In this document: positions 50,956 through 59,760 of the stretch, piece by piece
How positions within the stretch are numbered: the stretch's first letter is position 1
Layout: each line of letters opens with the position of its first letter
Assembly: GCF_009467825.1 (NCBI RefSeq)
Contig: NZ_WIOK01000002.1
Span: 124,001 to 188,000 of the forward strand
Direction of reading: 5' to 3'
Length of the DNA stretch: 64,000 nucleotides
Source: Cyclobacterium xiamenense
Lineage (GTDB): Bacteria; Bacteroidota; Bacteroidia; Cytophagales; Cyclobacteriaceae
Translations under genes and position numbers: made by a program
The notes under the pieces: generated by a model
Told to the model about the DNA's origin: nothing
The model's database searches: none
What the model saw: only the letters and a program-made list of their open reading frames with translations

Positions 50956-51849
50956 GTGAGAATTAGATTAATATTTTCCTTAAAGAACAAGGGTGCTTAC
51001 TTACCCTTCCACCACCAGTACATCCTGGCGCAGTTTCTCAAAGGTCTGATCGTAAAGGGAGGACAAGAAACGTTTTTTAACTACAATTACTTCAACTTTT
51101 CTGGTCTCAAAGGTCAGACCAAAGTGAGTAGAAGTGGGTTGCACTACTATTCCAGCTTAGTCACCCTGGTCGTATCCGCTCCCGATGAAGCGTTTATCGA
51201 CTATTTGTTGGAGCAGGTGTTTAAAACCCCGAAAATTGAGTTGGGAAATCTTATTTTATCCCCGGAGTACACAGAAAAAGAGATTGAGCCGCCGTTGGAG
51301 ACTTCCAACAAGTTCGTATGCATCTCGCCCCTGGTGTTATTAACGCCCACGTTCGATGATGAATCCGGCAAACGGTTTATCAATCCGGACACGGACGAGT
51401 TTTCCGATCTGCTTTACGAGTCTACGCTTACCCGAATGGAAAAGTCGGGCTGGTACAATCAGGAGCAGATGGAGTCGTTCTACAAATTTCAGGTTGTGCC
51501 GGACATGAATTACGTGAACAAACTGCGTGAACAACAGAAGAAATTCGCCAGAATCTATTCGGTGTATGACATGGACGTAAAATACGAAGTGAGAGGATAC
51601 ACACTCCCCTTTACCTTGTATGCAGCCGAAGAAGTGCAGGATTTTGTGTTCAAATGTGGACTGGGGGCCTTTACCCACAAGGGTTTTGGTATGTTGGATT
51701 TGGCCAATAACATGCCCAGCCAGCGAACCGAGCCGTACAAATTCAAGCGAGAGGGTTTTGTCCCCTACCGTTCTCAATCCCATGAGCCCAGACGAAACGA
51801 CGAGCGGGCAACCGATGACAAAGAGGAATCGTCGGCGTCGGATGATTGA
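50956..51849 (+). CDS. cas6: Stand-alone Cas6-like endoribonuclease (RAMP)
   Basis: A 297-residue RAMP protein resembling CRISPR RNA endoribonuclease Cas6. The N-terminus (MRIRLIFSLKNKGAYLPFHHQYILAQFLKGLIV) is the usual first strand and helix; the adjacent His residues are candidate catalytic ones. The C-terminal ferredoxin-like fold ends in the Gly-rich loop GLGAFTHKGFGML (residues 235-247), a Cas6 hallmark. A charged, disordered tail of about 45 residues follows. The start is GTG at 50956; the ATG at 50951 is out of frame. No CRISPR array and no other cas gene is in the window. It sits between ychF and a convergent DUF5103 gene and is closed by a long hairpin. Its RNA target is unknown. Confidence 0.75.
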   Translation: MRIRLIFSLKNKGAYLPFHHQYILAQFLKGLIVKGGQETFFNYNYFNFSGLKGQTKVSRSGLHYYSSLVTLVVSAPDEAFIDYLLEQVFKTPKIELGNLILSPEYTEKEIEPPLETSNKFVCISPLVLLTPTFDDESGKRFINPDTDEFSDLLYESTLTRMEKSGWYNQEQMESFYKFQVVPDMNYVNKLREQQKKFARIYSVYDMDVKYEVRGYTLPFTLYAAEEVQDFVFKCGLGAFTHKGFGMLDLANNMPSQRTEPYKFKREGFVPYRSQSHEPRRNDERATDDKEESSASDD

Positions 51850-51894
51850 AACAAAAAAACCCGGAGTCATCCGGGTTTTTTTGTTTCAATCATC
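51841..51894. terminator. Bidirectional terminator with perfect 25-bp stem
   Basis: The arms 51841-51865 and 51870-51894 are perfectly complementary around the loop GTCA. The inner part (CCCGGA then TCCGGG, flanked by A and T runs of seven) is a classical bidirectional terminator. The outer part includes the last two Asp codons and the TGA of the Cas6-like gene. On the other strand it serves as the terminator before the DUF5103 gene end at 51897. Confidence 0.9.
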
Positions 51895-51896
51895 AC

Positions 51897-53174
51897 CTAA
51901 AGCCGTCTTTTGTTTGGGTTTACGACACTGTACCCGATTAATTCATCGTAACGAGAACCCATGTCGCGGTAATAAAAAAAGATTTCGTATTCGTTTTCCG
52001 TTTGAAAATGATTCCCTTCAAAAGGCTCCGTTTCCCAGCCCTCCTCGCCCGGAAGCCCATATATGTAGTCGTACCAGCCTTGTTTCAGAAACAACGACGC
52101 CTGGTACCGGCCTCCTTTGGCATCGTAGGTCATTTTGGACTCCGGTTTGTTTCCCCATTGGCTCAAGGCTCCCAACACGTACGGTGGACGCGCAAGTTCT
52201 TCGGATTTTAGGTTGAACGTAAGCAATACGTATTCGCTTTCCAGGTCGTGGTTTTGCCGCTCGATATTGAATACCCCAAATTGCCCGTTGATATCCAGGT
52301 ACTCGAGGTAGCCCTGGCCTTTTCTGGACTCATCCATGCCCGCTTCGGCAAACACCACATCTTCTTCCATGGTGATCGCTGCGATGTTTCTTCCTCGGGT
52401 GCGCACGTAGCGGAGATCAACAAAACGAAATTCGTTGCCCGCAGGAAAGGTATTACTCCCGTCGAAGAGGCGGTACTGCAACTGCTTCCGATCTTCCCGG
52501 ATTTGGGTGTAGGGCAATCCGTTAATGGCATTGCCCCAGCGCTGGTTTTGCCGAATCACTAGCCGGGTTTGGTTCAACGGGTCTATTACTTCCCGGTTAC
52601 CGTAATTCACCGTGACGTCAAGCTGCTGTCGTTGCAACCGGTCTTCATTTAAGCTGGTAGGGACGACCTCTGCTCCAATGGCCACTTGGTTTTCGTACAC
52701 CATAAATCGTTTGGTGAACAGTGTGGCCGATTTGTCCCTGCCCCGGTATACCTGAATGACGTAATTGCCGCTTCGGATGACTCTGGGAACCCGGAATGTG
52801 TAATGGATATACGGAATCCGCGTATTGATGCTGTATTCGTAGGAATTTACATTAAACTCGTTGTATTGTTCCAGAAAATCCGGATCTCGTAGGCCGGATT
52901 GCGTCCAGTCTGCATTGCAGTGAATCAGTTTGGCGGAATACCGGTCGGCTTCGTAGGCAATGTCGTCGAACTGCAAGGTTAGGGTAAGTCCGCTGTTTAG
53001 CGCGATTACCGGAGCGGTCATCTGCGCTTGAAAATCCCCTGTTTCCGGATACAGCTGTACGGTATGAATGTTTGGATCGACTACCTGGTCTTCGTATACC
53101 TGCTGGGCACTCGCCGAGGGCGATGCAAAAGCAAGTCCGGAAATAAACAGCAACATCAATACTACCTGCTTCAT
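51897..53174 (-). CDS. DUF5103 (type IX secretion plug-type) protein
   Basis: A 425-residue exported protein with a signal peptide (MKQVVLMLLFISGLAFASPSASAQ) and the DUF5103 fold, known from the plug protein of the type IX secretion translocon. Typical parts are VYEDQVVDPNIHTVQLYPETGD, LTLQFDDIAYEADRYSAKLIHCNADWTQSGLRDPDFLEQYNEFNVNSYEYSINTRIPYIHYTF and the later VYRGRDKSATLFTKRFMVYENQV. The C-terminal part is strand-rich (GRYQASLFLKQGWYDYIYGL). It would act at the outer membrane with the SprA channel. It is the strongest sign in the window of a T9SS-bearing Bacteroidota cell. Confidence 0.88.
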   Translation of the reverse strand: MKQVVLMLLFISGLAFASPSASAQQVYEDQVVDPNIHTVQLYPETGDFQAQMTAPVIALNSGLTLTLQFDDIAYEADRYSAKLIHCNADWTQSGLRDPDFLEQYNEFNVNSYEYSINTRIPYIHYTFRVPRVIRSGNYVIQVYRGRDKSATLFTKRFMVYENQVAIGAEVVPTSLNEDRLQRQQLDVTVNYGNREVIDPLNQTRLVIRQNQRWGNAINGLPYTQIREDRKQLQYRLFDGSNTFPAGNEFRFVDLRYVRTRGRNIAAITMEEDVVFAEAGMDESRKGQGYLEYLDINGQFGVFNIERQNHDLESEYVLLTFNLKSEELARPPYVLGALSQWGNKPESKMTYDAKGGRYQASLFLKQGWYDYIYGLPGEEGWETEPFEGNHFQTENEYEIFFYYRDMGSRYDELIGYSVVNPNKRRL

Positions 53175-53196
53175 GGTAAGGGGGATTGGTACGGCA

Positions 53197-55110
53197 TTAT
53201 TCCTGCAGATTATCGATCTCTTCGGCCAGGGTTTCCCATTTTTTGTTCAGGCTGCCCTCTATCTTCAAGAGCGATGCGTAGTCCGTCTGCAATTCCTGCA
53301 TGCGTGCCTCGTTTTCGTAAACGGTGGGATCAGCCATAAGATTTTCCAATGCCGATTTTTTAGTTTCCAGGGCAGTGATTTCTTCTTCCAGTTTTTCCAA
53401 TGCCATCGCGTTTTCCCGCATGCGTTTTTTTTGCCCGGGATCGGTTGGTGCCCTATCACTTCCTGCCGATCGGGTATCTTTTTTAGGAGGAGCCGCTGCT
53501 TTTTCTTCTTTGGGTGCCTGCTGCGAACGCCAGTACACGTATTCGTCGTAGCTGCCCGGGTATTCCTTGATTTTATGGTCTTCGATGTACCAAATTTTAT
53601 TGGCTACGCCCTGTATAAATAACCGGTCGTGAGATACCGTGACAAAGGTCCCCTCGTACTGTTGAAGGGCCTGTATCAGTATGTTGACGGATTGAATGTC
53701 CAGGTGATTGGTGGGTTCGTCGAGCAACAGGAAATTCGCCTCGGAGATCAGCGTTTTGGCCAGGGCTACCCGGGATTTTTCGCCACCGGAGAGTACCTTT
53801 ATTTTTTTAAATACATCGTCGTTGGTAAAGAGAAAGCAACCCAATACGTTGCGGAGCTCTGTCTCCGTTTTTTTACTACCCGCCTGGGAAAGTTCCTGGA
53901 GGATTTCGTTGTTAATGCCCAACGCTTCCAACTGGTGCTGGGCAAAGAAGGATTTGATTACATTGTATCCCTCTTCCCTGCGGCCATCGATGGGCTCCGA
54001 ACCGTCGATGATCCGTAGCAGCGTGGACTTGCCTTTTCCATTGGCACCGATAAGTGCTATCTTATCTCCCCGTTCGATGCGGGCATGGGCGTTATCGAGT
54101 ATTTGAAGGCTGCCAAAGGATTTGGAAACCCCGTCCAATACGACCACGTCCCGGCCGGATTTTTGGGAAAATTTGAACTTAAAATTGACGGATACCTCAT
54201 CCCGAACCACCTCAGAAACCCGATCCAGGCGGTCTAATGCCTTAACCCGGGATTGTACCTGATTGGATTTGGTCGCCTTGGCACGGAAGCGCTCAATAAA
54301 GCGTTCCGTTTGCTTGATCATTTGCTGTTGGTTTTCGTAGGCATTTTGCTGGATCTCCTCACGCGCTACCTTTTCCTTTTTGTAGAAAGCATAGTTACCG
54401 GCGTAGCTGGTGAGGTTTCCCTGGGATACTTCTACGGTGGTTTCGGTGCAGTTATTTAAAAAGGTTTGATCGTGGGATACGACCACTACGGCGCCTTCAT
54501 AGGCCTTTAGGTAATTTTCTACCCATTGAATGGAGGGAAGGTCCAGGTGGTTGGTCGGTTCATCCAACATGAGTAGGGAAGGTTTTTCCAAAAGCAGTTT
54601 GGATAACATGACCCGCATTCGCCAGCCTCCGGAAAAGGTCCGCAGGGGACGCGCCAGGTCTTTCGTCTGAAAACCAATCCCTTCCAACACTTCCTCTGCC
54701 TTTGCTTTGATGGTGTAGCCTTCGTTGGCTTCAAACCTGTCCTGCAAGTGTGCCAACTTTTGTAGAATCTGATCCGAATAGTCTGTCTCCATCTGTTTCA
54801 ATACCCGGTCAATCTCCTCTTGCAAAGATAGTGTCTCTTTGAACGCCTCCAGCGCCACATCCAAAATGCTGTCTTCGGACTGATACGAAAGCAAATCCTG
54901 ATTTAAGAAGCCGATACTGCAGTCCTTGGCTTTTTGAATTTCGCCGCCGCTTGGCTGAAGGTCGCCATGGATGATTTTCAGCAGGGTGGACTTGCCCGTG
55001 CCATTCAAGCCCACCAGGCCGATTTTGTCCTTGGGCTTGATGTGCAGGGAGGCATTTTCATACAGGGGACGTCCCCCAATGTAATACGATAGGTTGTTGA
55101 TGGATAACAT
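53197..55110 (-). CDS. ABC-F family ATPase (ribosome-associated)
   Basis: A 637-residue protein with two ABC domains and no membrane helices, hence ABC-F. The first domain has Walker A GLNGTGKSTLL, signature FSGGWRMRVMLSKLLL and Walker B LLMLDEPTNHLDLPS. The linker between domains is a charged coiled coil (KEKVAREEIQQNAYENQQQMIKQTERFIERF). The second domain has GANGKGKSTLLRI, LSGGEKSRVALAKTL and LLLDEPTNHLDIQS. The C-terminal coiled coil (EEITALETKKSALENLM) resembles Uup/EttA-type tails. Members modulate translation on the ribosome or protect it from antibiotics; which applies here is unknown. It ends 23 bases before the DUF5103 start. Confidence 0.93.
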   Translation of the reverse strand: MLSINNLSYYIGGRPLYENASLHIKPKDKIGLVGLNGTGKSTLLKIIHGDLQPSGGEIQKAKDCSIGFLNQDLLSYQSEDSILDVALEAFKETLSLQEEIDRVLKQMETDYSDQILQKLAHLQDRFEANEGYTIKAKAEEVLEGIGFQTKDLARPLRTFSGGWRMRVMLSKLLLEKPSLLMLDEPTNHLDLPSIQWVENYLKAYEGAVVVVSHDQTFLNNCTETTVEVSQGNLTSYAGNYAFYKKEKVAREEIQQNAYENQQQMIKQTERFIERFRAKATKSNQVQSRVKALDRLDRVSEVVRDEVSVNFKFKFSQKSGRDVVVLDGVSKSFGSLQILDNAHARIERGDKIALIGANGKGKSTLLRIIDGSEPIDGRREEGYNVIKSFFAQHQLEALGINNEILQELSQAGSKKTETELRNVLGCFLFTNDDVFKKIKVLSGGEKSRVALAKTLISEANFLLLDEPTNHLDIQSVNILIQALQQYEGTFVTVSHDRLFIQGVANKIWYIEDHKIKEYPGSYDEYVYWRSQQAPKEEKAAAPPKKDTRSAGSDRAPTDPGQKKRMRENAMALEKLEEEITALETKKSALENLMADPTVYENEARMQELQTDYASLLKIEGSLNKKWETLAEEIDNLQE

Positions 55111-55181
55111 GGCGCAAAATTAATAAATCTATGCGGTATATGGCAGCCAATACAGAAAAAGGATGTTGCCGGTGGGTGATT

Positions 55182-56075
55182 TTAATCAAATAGCGTCAGG
55201 CCAAACCCCACTTCCTGTACCCCTCCGGGAGAAAGCAACTGCATGCCCCGCTTGTTTTGAAGCTGGCCATCGTGGTCCCAGGCATCGGCAATCCCATTCC
55301 AGGGCTCCAGGCATAGAAAACCCGCATTCCGTTGTTTGGTCCATAGGCCCAGCCAGCAAAACTCAGCAAACTCCATGCCGTAGCCTCTTCCCGTCTTCCG
55401 GCTACGGACGGAAAGGGAGGTCACCGGACCCACGTCGAAAATCAACGCGTCGTTTTGGAATAGTTCCCAATGCAGGTCCAATTTGCCCGCGTTTAACGAA
55501 ACTGCCTCTTTTTTTCTTCCGATCAACCCATTTTCAAGGGTATATAGGGAGAGGGAGGACAGGTTTGGCTGCCCGAAATCCAGTTGGTAGTCCTCCAATG
55601 ATTCGATTTTTGGCTCAAGAGGGCAGTTGAAGCCCGGGTGGGCTCCGATGCTGTACCATAGGTCCGCTTCCGGGTCCGGGTTGCGGACACGGTAGGTTAC
55701 GTGCATGCCGGTTTCGGTCAGTTCATAAGCAATTTGCAGCGCAAAGGCGAAGGGATAAACGGATAGACTTTGTTCGTCGGATTCGAGCGTGAATACCAGA
55801 CGGTCTGTAGATTGCTCCAAAACGGAAAAGTTCCGGTCTCGGGCGAAACCGTGTTGCGAGAGGGGATAGCTCTTTCCCTGGTAGCTGTACTGGTCGCTTC
55901 GTAGACGTCCAACAATCGGGAACAAGACCGGCGCATGTCGTCCCCAGATCGACGGATTTGCTTGCCAGAGGTATTCCAGCCCGCGAAGGCTGAGACTGGT
56001 GCACTCGGCTCCCTGGCTGGAAAAACGGGCTTCAATGGGGCCTTTTTTCAATTGAAACGATTGCGTAGCATTCAT
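55182..56075 (-). CDS. Aldose 1-epimerase family protein
   Basis: A 297-residue beta-sandwich sugar mutarotase of the LacX-like branch. Recognisable parts are EYLWQANPSIWGRHAPVLFPIVGRLRSDQYSYQGKSYPLSQHGFARD, with the conserved His; YSIGAHPGFNCPL, with the second His; and the catalytic Glu in GFLCLEPWNGIAD. It catalyses interconversion of alpha and beta anomers, with unknown sugar preference. The ATG at 56075 is chosen since further upstream the frame runs into the tRNA-Leu gene. Confidence 0.88.
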   Translation of the reverse strand: MNATQSFQLKKGPIEARFSSQGAECTSLSLRGLEYLWQANPSIWGRHAPVLFPIVGRLRSDQYSYQGKSYPLSQHGFARDRNFSVLEQSTDRLVFTLESDEQSLSVYPFAFALQIAYELTETGMHVTYRVRNPDPEADLWYSIGAHPGFNCPLEPKIESLEDYQLDFGQPNLSSLSLYTLENGLIGRKKEAVSLNAGKLDLHWELFQNDALIFDVGPVTSLSVRSRKTGRGYGMEFAEFCWLGLWTKQRNAGFLCLEPWNGIADAWDHDGQLQNKRGMQLLSPGGVQEVGFGLTLFD

Positions 56076-56105
56076 GCGGAAGGAAAATTCGGAAAATTTC
56101 TGTTC

Positions 56106-56135
56106 AAAAAAAAACCTTTCCCAAAAAGGAAAGGT
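56106..56135 (-). terminator. Terminator of the tRNA-Leu gene
   Basis: On the minus strand ACCTTTCC and GGAAAGGT form an 8-bp stem with a 6-base loop followed by a T run of nine (56106-56114), directly after the tRNA 3' end. Confidence 0.82.
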
Positions 56136-56140
56136 CGGGG

Positions 56141-56222
56141 TGCGCACGAGAAGATTCGAACTTCCACACCCGAAGGCACCACCCCCTCAAGATGGCGTGT
56201 CTACCAGTTTCACCACGTGCGC
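56141..56222 (-). tRNA. tRNA-Leu (anticodon GAG)
   Basis: An 82-base class II tRNA. The acceptor arm is GCGCACG (5' end at 56222) with CGTGCGC (56142-56148) and discriminator A. The D arm contains GTGAAACTGGTAGAC, the anticodon arm is CCATC-TTGAGGG-GGTGG with GAG, the variable arm is extended (TGCCTTCGGGTGT), and the T arm holds AGTTCGAATCT. CCA is not encoded. Confidence 0.97.
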
Positions 56223-56597
56223 GAAATAGAGATGCAAAAGTAGCAAGATATCACTACCTGTGCAAACAAAATAGCGGACAAAATTTTGGCTTGAAAAATA
56301 CCAGGAAGCGAAAACACCGGATGCCTGCACCCGCTATCGGGAAAAACGGATGTTTGCGCAGGTTTTGCCGGTATCGCTTTTCATTCGGAGATTCGCTTGG
56401 CCAAACTCCCCTGGACTATCGCTGGGTTTGTGGCACGATGCCGGCAACCCCAAAAACAAGGCCACAGGCTCCCGAAGACTGGAATCGATTCAATCATTCG
56501 GAGGCATCCCAAGATTCATTTGTAAGGCGCTACGGATATTTTGGTAAAAATTAGACAAGGCTAACATAATTATTCACCCAATAATAAACTTGTATTA
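56223..56597. promoter_or_regulatory. Intergenic region with tRNA-Leu promoter
   Basis: At its left end the minus strand has TTTG (56263-56266), a 20-base spacer and TACTTTTG (56235-56242), an excellent match to the Bacteroidota promoter pattern; transcription would start near 56228. The rest shows no supportable gene; the open frames have low-quality translations. Confidence 0.6.
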
Positions 56598-56629
56598 GGT
56601 AAAGATAAAAATAATTTTTTATCTTTACC
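56598..56629. promoter_or_regulatory. 13-bp palindrome before the putative metal-uptake operon
   Basis: GGTAAAGATAAAA (56598-56610) and TTTTATCTTTACC (56617-56629) are perfectly complementary around ATAATT. The right arm includes TATCTTTA, close to a -7 box on the plus strand. It therefore looks like an operator overlapping the promoter. A metal-responsive repressor of the Fur/Zur type is a reasonable but unproven guess. Confidence 0.55.
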
Positions 56630-56874
56630 GCGAGGTAGTTGGGCCCGGAAAAACCGATTGAATACCTTGACGCAATTTGTCATCCGGGCTGGGCTGCGAT
56701 CGGATTCGAGCCTCACAGTTGGTCCGCGTAGCCGGGTAATGTGGCGCCGCTACCTGTACAGGAGCGCATCCGATGCCAGCAAATGCATCGAGAGGCGCCG
56801 ATAAAAACTCCGGCGGAAATACCCGATAAGCAAGTGATAATCAATAACACCTTGAATCTCGGAAAAAAAAACCA
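56630..56874 (+). ncRNA. Long GC-rich leader, possible structured RNA
   Basis: About 245 bases between the palindrome and the start of the His-rich protein gene, clearly more GC-rich than the AT-rich sequence before it. Words that can pair include GGGCCCGG with CCGGGC, ATCGGAT with GCATCCGAT-like segments, and GGCGCC near 56742 with GGCGCC near 56795. No known riboswitch core (cobalamin, TPP, SAM, moco, FMN) was recognised. It may be an unrecognised regulatory leader or simply an untranslated region. Confidence 0.35.
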
Positions 56875-57249
56875 ATGAAAATCAAACCAACATACCGTAG
56901 AAAACTGGCCGTCTGGGCGGTTTTGTTGGTGTATTTTTTTTCCCTTAGCTGCCATGTGGTTTTTGTCCACTCGCATTGGGACGGGGGTCAATTGGTCGCC
57001 TTACATGCGCATCCCTATAACCTGGGTACCGAGGGAAACACTAGCAAAAAGAACGATACCCATTCCGAGGAAGAGTACGAATTATACAAGTTGATTTTCG
57101 CAAGTCCCCTTCTGGAATTGGGATTTTACGAGGTCATCATTGAGCCGGTTGTCCCTGAGCCATCGGTTACTCCCGCGTTTTTGCCGCGTTTTCATCAGGA
57201 GACCTTTCGGTCCCACCGCCCGGTAAGAGGACCCCCATTATTCGTTTAG
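56875..57249 (+). CDS. Small His-rich exported protein
   Basis: A 124-residue protein with a signal anchor (KLAVWAVLLVYFFSLSCHVVFV). Its mature N-terminal part is rich in potential metal ligands: CHVVFVHSHW, ALHAHPYNLG and NDTHSEEEYELY. The C-terminal half is less polar (LLELGFYEVIIEPVVPEPSVTP). The family is not recognised. It starts 148 bases before a TonB-dependent receptor whose plug has a CQNCG motif, and a thioredoxin gene follows that; a role in binding a metal such as zinc or copper is inferred only from composition and context. Confidence 0.62.
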   Translation: MKIKPTYRRKLAVWAVLLVYFFSLSCHVVFVHSHWDGGQLVALHAHPYNLGTEGNTSKKNDTHSEEEYELYKLIFASPLLELGFYEVIIEPVVPEPSVTPAFLPRFHQETFRSHRPVRGPPLFV

Positions 57250-57396
57250 TTTTACCATGCCTTTCTTTTGCTGCGGTACCGGGGTAACGCGGTAGTCGTA
57301 GACCTGCCTGCTTCGAGCAGCGGCACCAATCTTATGTAAACGTTGGGTGAGGGGACCCCTATTCACAGGCATTCACCCGTTTTTAAAAACAAAACA

Positions 57397-59760
57397 ATGA
57401 ATAAACGAATAGTTCAATTTTACCTGGTGTTTTTTGTGGGTTGTTGTGCGATGGCACAGCAGTCCGGTACGATTCACGGCCTGGTCAGCAGTCCGGAAGG
57501 TCCGCTGGTACAGGCAACCATTCTGGTTGTGGATACGGATTTTGGTGCGGTAGCAGATTTTGAGGGACGATTCACCATTCGAAACCTTCCTGCAGGGGAT
57601 TACAAACTGCAGATTCGGGCGGTTGGATACGCGACCACCACGGCGGATGTAACGGTGGAAGCTGGCAAAACCACCGTGGTTGAGCGGATGATCAACGAAG
57701 ACCGCTTTGGGCTCAATGAGGTGGTGGTCAGTAGCAGCCGGTACGAGCTCAGCAAAGAAGATGCACCAAGTCTGGTATCCGTGGTGGGTTCAAAGCTATT
57801 GCAGGCCACACAGTCCCTGTCGATGGTGGAGGGCCTAAGCTATCAGCCGGGTGTGCGGGTAGAGGCCAATTGCCAGAATTGTGGATTCACGCAGTTACGG
57901 ATGAATGGATTGGAGGGGCCCTATTCGCAAATCCTGGTAAACAGTAGGCCCATATTCAGTACGCTTACCGGAGTATACGGGTTGGAAATGATTCCTGCCA
58001 ACGTGATCGAGCGGGTAGAAGTCGTCCGGAGTGGAGGTTCTGCCCTGTATGGGTCGAATGCGATCGCCGGCACCGTAAACGTGATCACAAAGGACCCGGT
58101 CGAAAACAATTGGCAAATCGGATCGAATATTGGTCTACTCCGCGGGGAGGTACCGGACCAATCGACTAATTTTAATGCCTCCGTGGTCAGCGAAGACCTG
58201 AACAGTGGGGTGACGTTTTATGGCATGCGGAGAGACCGGGAGGGTTTTGACGCAGATGGCGATGGATTTACCGAACTGGTGTCACTCAATAACCTGACAT
58301 TTGGAGCCAAGGCTTTTTTTAAAGCATCCGAATACAGCAAGCTGACCCTGGACATCAATGCTATCGAGGAGTTTCGCCGAGGGGGGGACCAATTGGATTT
58401 GGCACCTCATTTGGCCGACATCGCCGAGCAATTGGATCACAGCATTCTTAACGCAGGACTGACCTACGATCGATTCAGTAAGGACAAGCGAACAAAAGTT
58501 TCCACCTACGGCAGCATGCTTACCGGTACACGTAGAAGCTATTATGGAGGACTTGGTGGAGAACGGACACTGGCAGATAGCCTGGCGGCAACCAATGCCT
58601 ACGGTCTAACCGACGACTTTGCAGGGGTACTGGGCTCGCAAATTACCCATAATTTCAATGGCAGCACTACTTTTGTTGCCGGGATGGAATACCAGGGGAA
58701 TGCCGTGGAAGACGAAATCTCCGGGTACGAAAAATTAATCGATCAACGGGTGAATACCGGTGGTTTTTACGGACAATTTGAATGTAAGACAAGCGATAAA
58801 CTAACCGTATTTATGGGGACGAGGTACGATCTGGTAGGGGTTGACGGAATGTATGAAATCGGGGAAATATCCCGGGAGGTCGATTTTAACCGAGGTGTTC
58901 TCAGTCCCAGATTTACCCTCCTCTACGACCTGCTCCCGGAAGCCCAGCTCAGAGCTGGCTATGCCCGGGGTTTTCGCGCCCCGCAGGCATTTGACGAAGA
59001 CCTGCATATTTCTTCGGTGGATGGGGAACAAAAATTCGTTGTGCTGGCGGAGGATCTCGCCATGGAAACCTCGGATGCCTATACGCTTTCCCTGAATATG
59101 GGCAATAATACGGGACTTGTACAAAGCAATTTTCTCGTCGAGGGCTTCTATACCAACTTGTATAACCAATTTCAGCGCGTGAATCTGGGTCAGATGGAGA
59201 ACGGAGCATTTTTGGAAGAGACCAGGAATGGAAGCGGAGCCACTGTTTCCGGTATCAATGTGGAATATGCCATTTCTCCCTCCAGCCGTTACTCCTTTCA
59301 GGTGGGAGGGACCCTCCAACAGGCGCTTTATAGCGAGGATGAGGTTCTTTTCGAACCCGAGGAAGGCTCAACGGAGTTTCCGGCAATTACGGTCTCGGAA
59401 TTTATTCGGACTCCCAACGCCTATGGTTTCCTGAACGCCAGTTGGACCCCAAACAAGGTTTTCGGTCTTGATATCACCGGTTTGTACACCGGCCCCATGC
59501 TGGTTCCCCTATTGGTAAATGAGGAAGAATTTATCGAACTGACAGAATCCCCTGCCTTCTTGGATGTGAACATTAGGCTTTCGTACAGGTGGATGTTGGC
59601 AAACCGGTTTACTTTGGAAGTGAGTGGTGGCGTTCAAAACATCTTTGACAGCTATCAGGAAGCGTTCGATACCGGCCCCACGCGGGATGCGGACTTTGTG
59701 TACGGCCCCTTGCGGCCCAGGACCTTTTTTTTAGGTATAAAAATTGGTAATTTCCTTTGA
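57397..59760 (+). CDS. TonB-dependent receptor with CQNCG plug motif
   Basis: A 787-residue outer-membrane receptor. In order: a signal peptide (IVQFYLVFFVGCCAMAQQ), a carboxypeptidase-like regulatory domain (GTIHGLVSSPEGPLVQATILVVDTDFGAVADFEGRFTIRNLPAGDYKLQIRAVGY), a TonB-box region (LNEVVVSSSRYELS), and a plug with EANCQNCGFTQLRMNGLEGPYSQILVNSRPIFSTLTGVYGLEMIPANVIERVEVVRSGGSALYGSNAIAGTVNVITKDP, read here by its key residues Cys-Gln-Asn-Cys-Gly. The barrel ends in FFLGIKIGNFL. The paired plug cysteines suggest metal or thiol sensing. The ligand is unknown. The stop overlaps the next start codon by one base (TGATG). Confidence 0.87.
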   Translation: MNKRIVQFYLVFFVGCCAMAQQSGTIHGLVSSPEGPLVQATILVVDTDFGAVADFEGRFTIRNLPAGDYKLQIRAVGYATTTADVTVEAGKTTVVERMINEDRFGLNEVVVSSSRYELSKEDAPSLVSVVGSKLLQATQSLSMVEGLSYQPGVRVEANCQNCGFTQLRMNGLEGPYSQILVNSRPIFSTLTGVYGLEMIPANVIERVEVVRSGGSALYGSNAIAGTVNVITKDPVENNWQIGSNIGLLRGEVPDQSTNFNASVVSEDLNSGVTFYGMRRDREGFDADGDGFTELVSLNNLTFGAKAFFKASEYSKLTLDINAIEEFRRGGDQLDLAPHLADIAEQLDHSILNAGLTYDRFSKDKRTKVSTYGSMLTGTRRSYYGGLGGERTLADSLAATNAYGLTDDFAGVLGSQITHNFNGSTTFVAGMEYQGNAVEDEISGYEKLIDQRVNTGGFYGQFECKTSDKLTVFMGTRYDLVGVDGMYEIGEISREVDFNRGVLSPRFTLLYDLLPEAQLRAGYARGFRAPQAFDEDLHISSVDGEQKFVVLAEDLAMETSDAYTLSLNMGNNTGLVQSNFLVEGFYTNLYNQFQRVNLGQMENGAFLEETRNGSGATVSGINVEYAISPSSRYSFQVGGTLQQALYSEDEVLFEPEEGSTEFPAITVSEFIRTPNAYGFLNASWTPNKVFGLDITGLYTGPMLVPLLVNEEEFIELTESPAFLDVNIRLSYRWMLANRFTLEVSGGVQNIFDSYQEAFDTGPTRDADFVYGPLRPRTFFLGIKIGNFL

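Noticed and set aside
55182-56147. Longer aldose epimerase start at 56147
   Set aside because: It would run into the tRNA-Leu gene and its terminator; the ATG at 56075 fits the family N-terminus.
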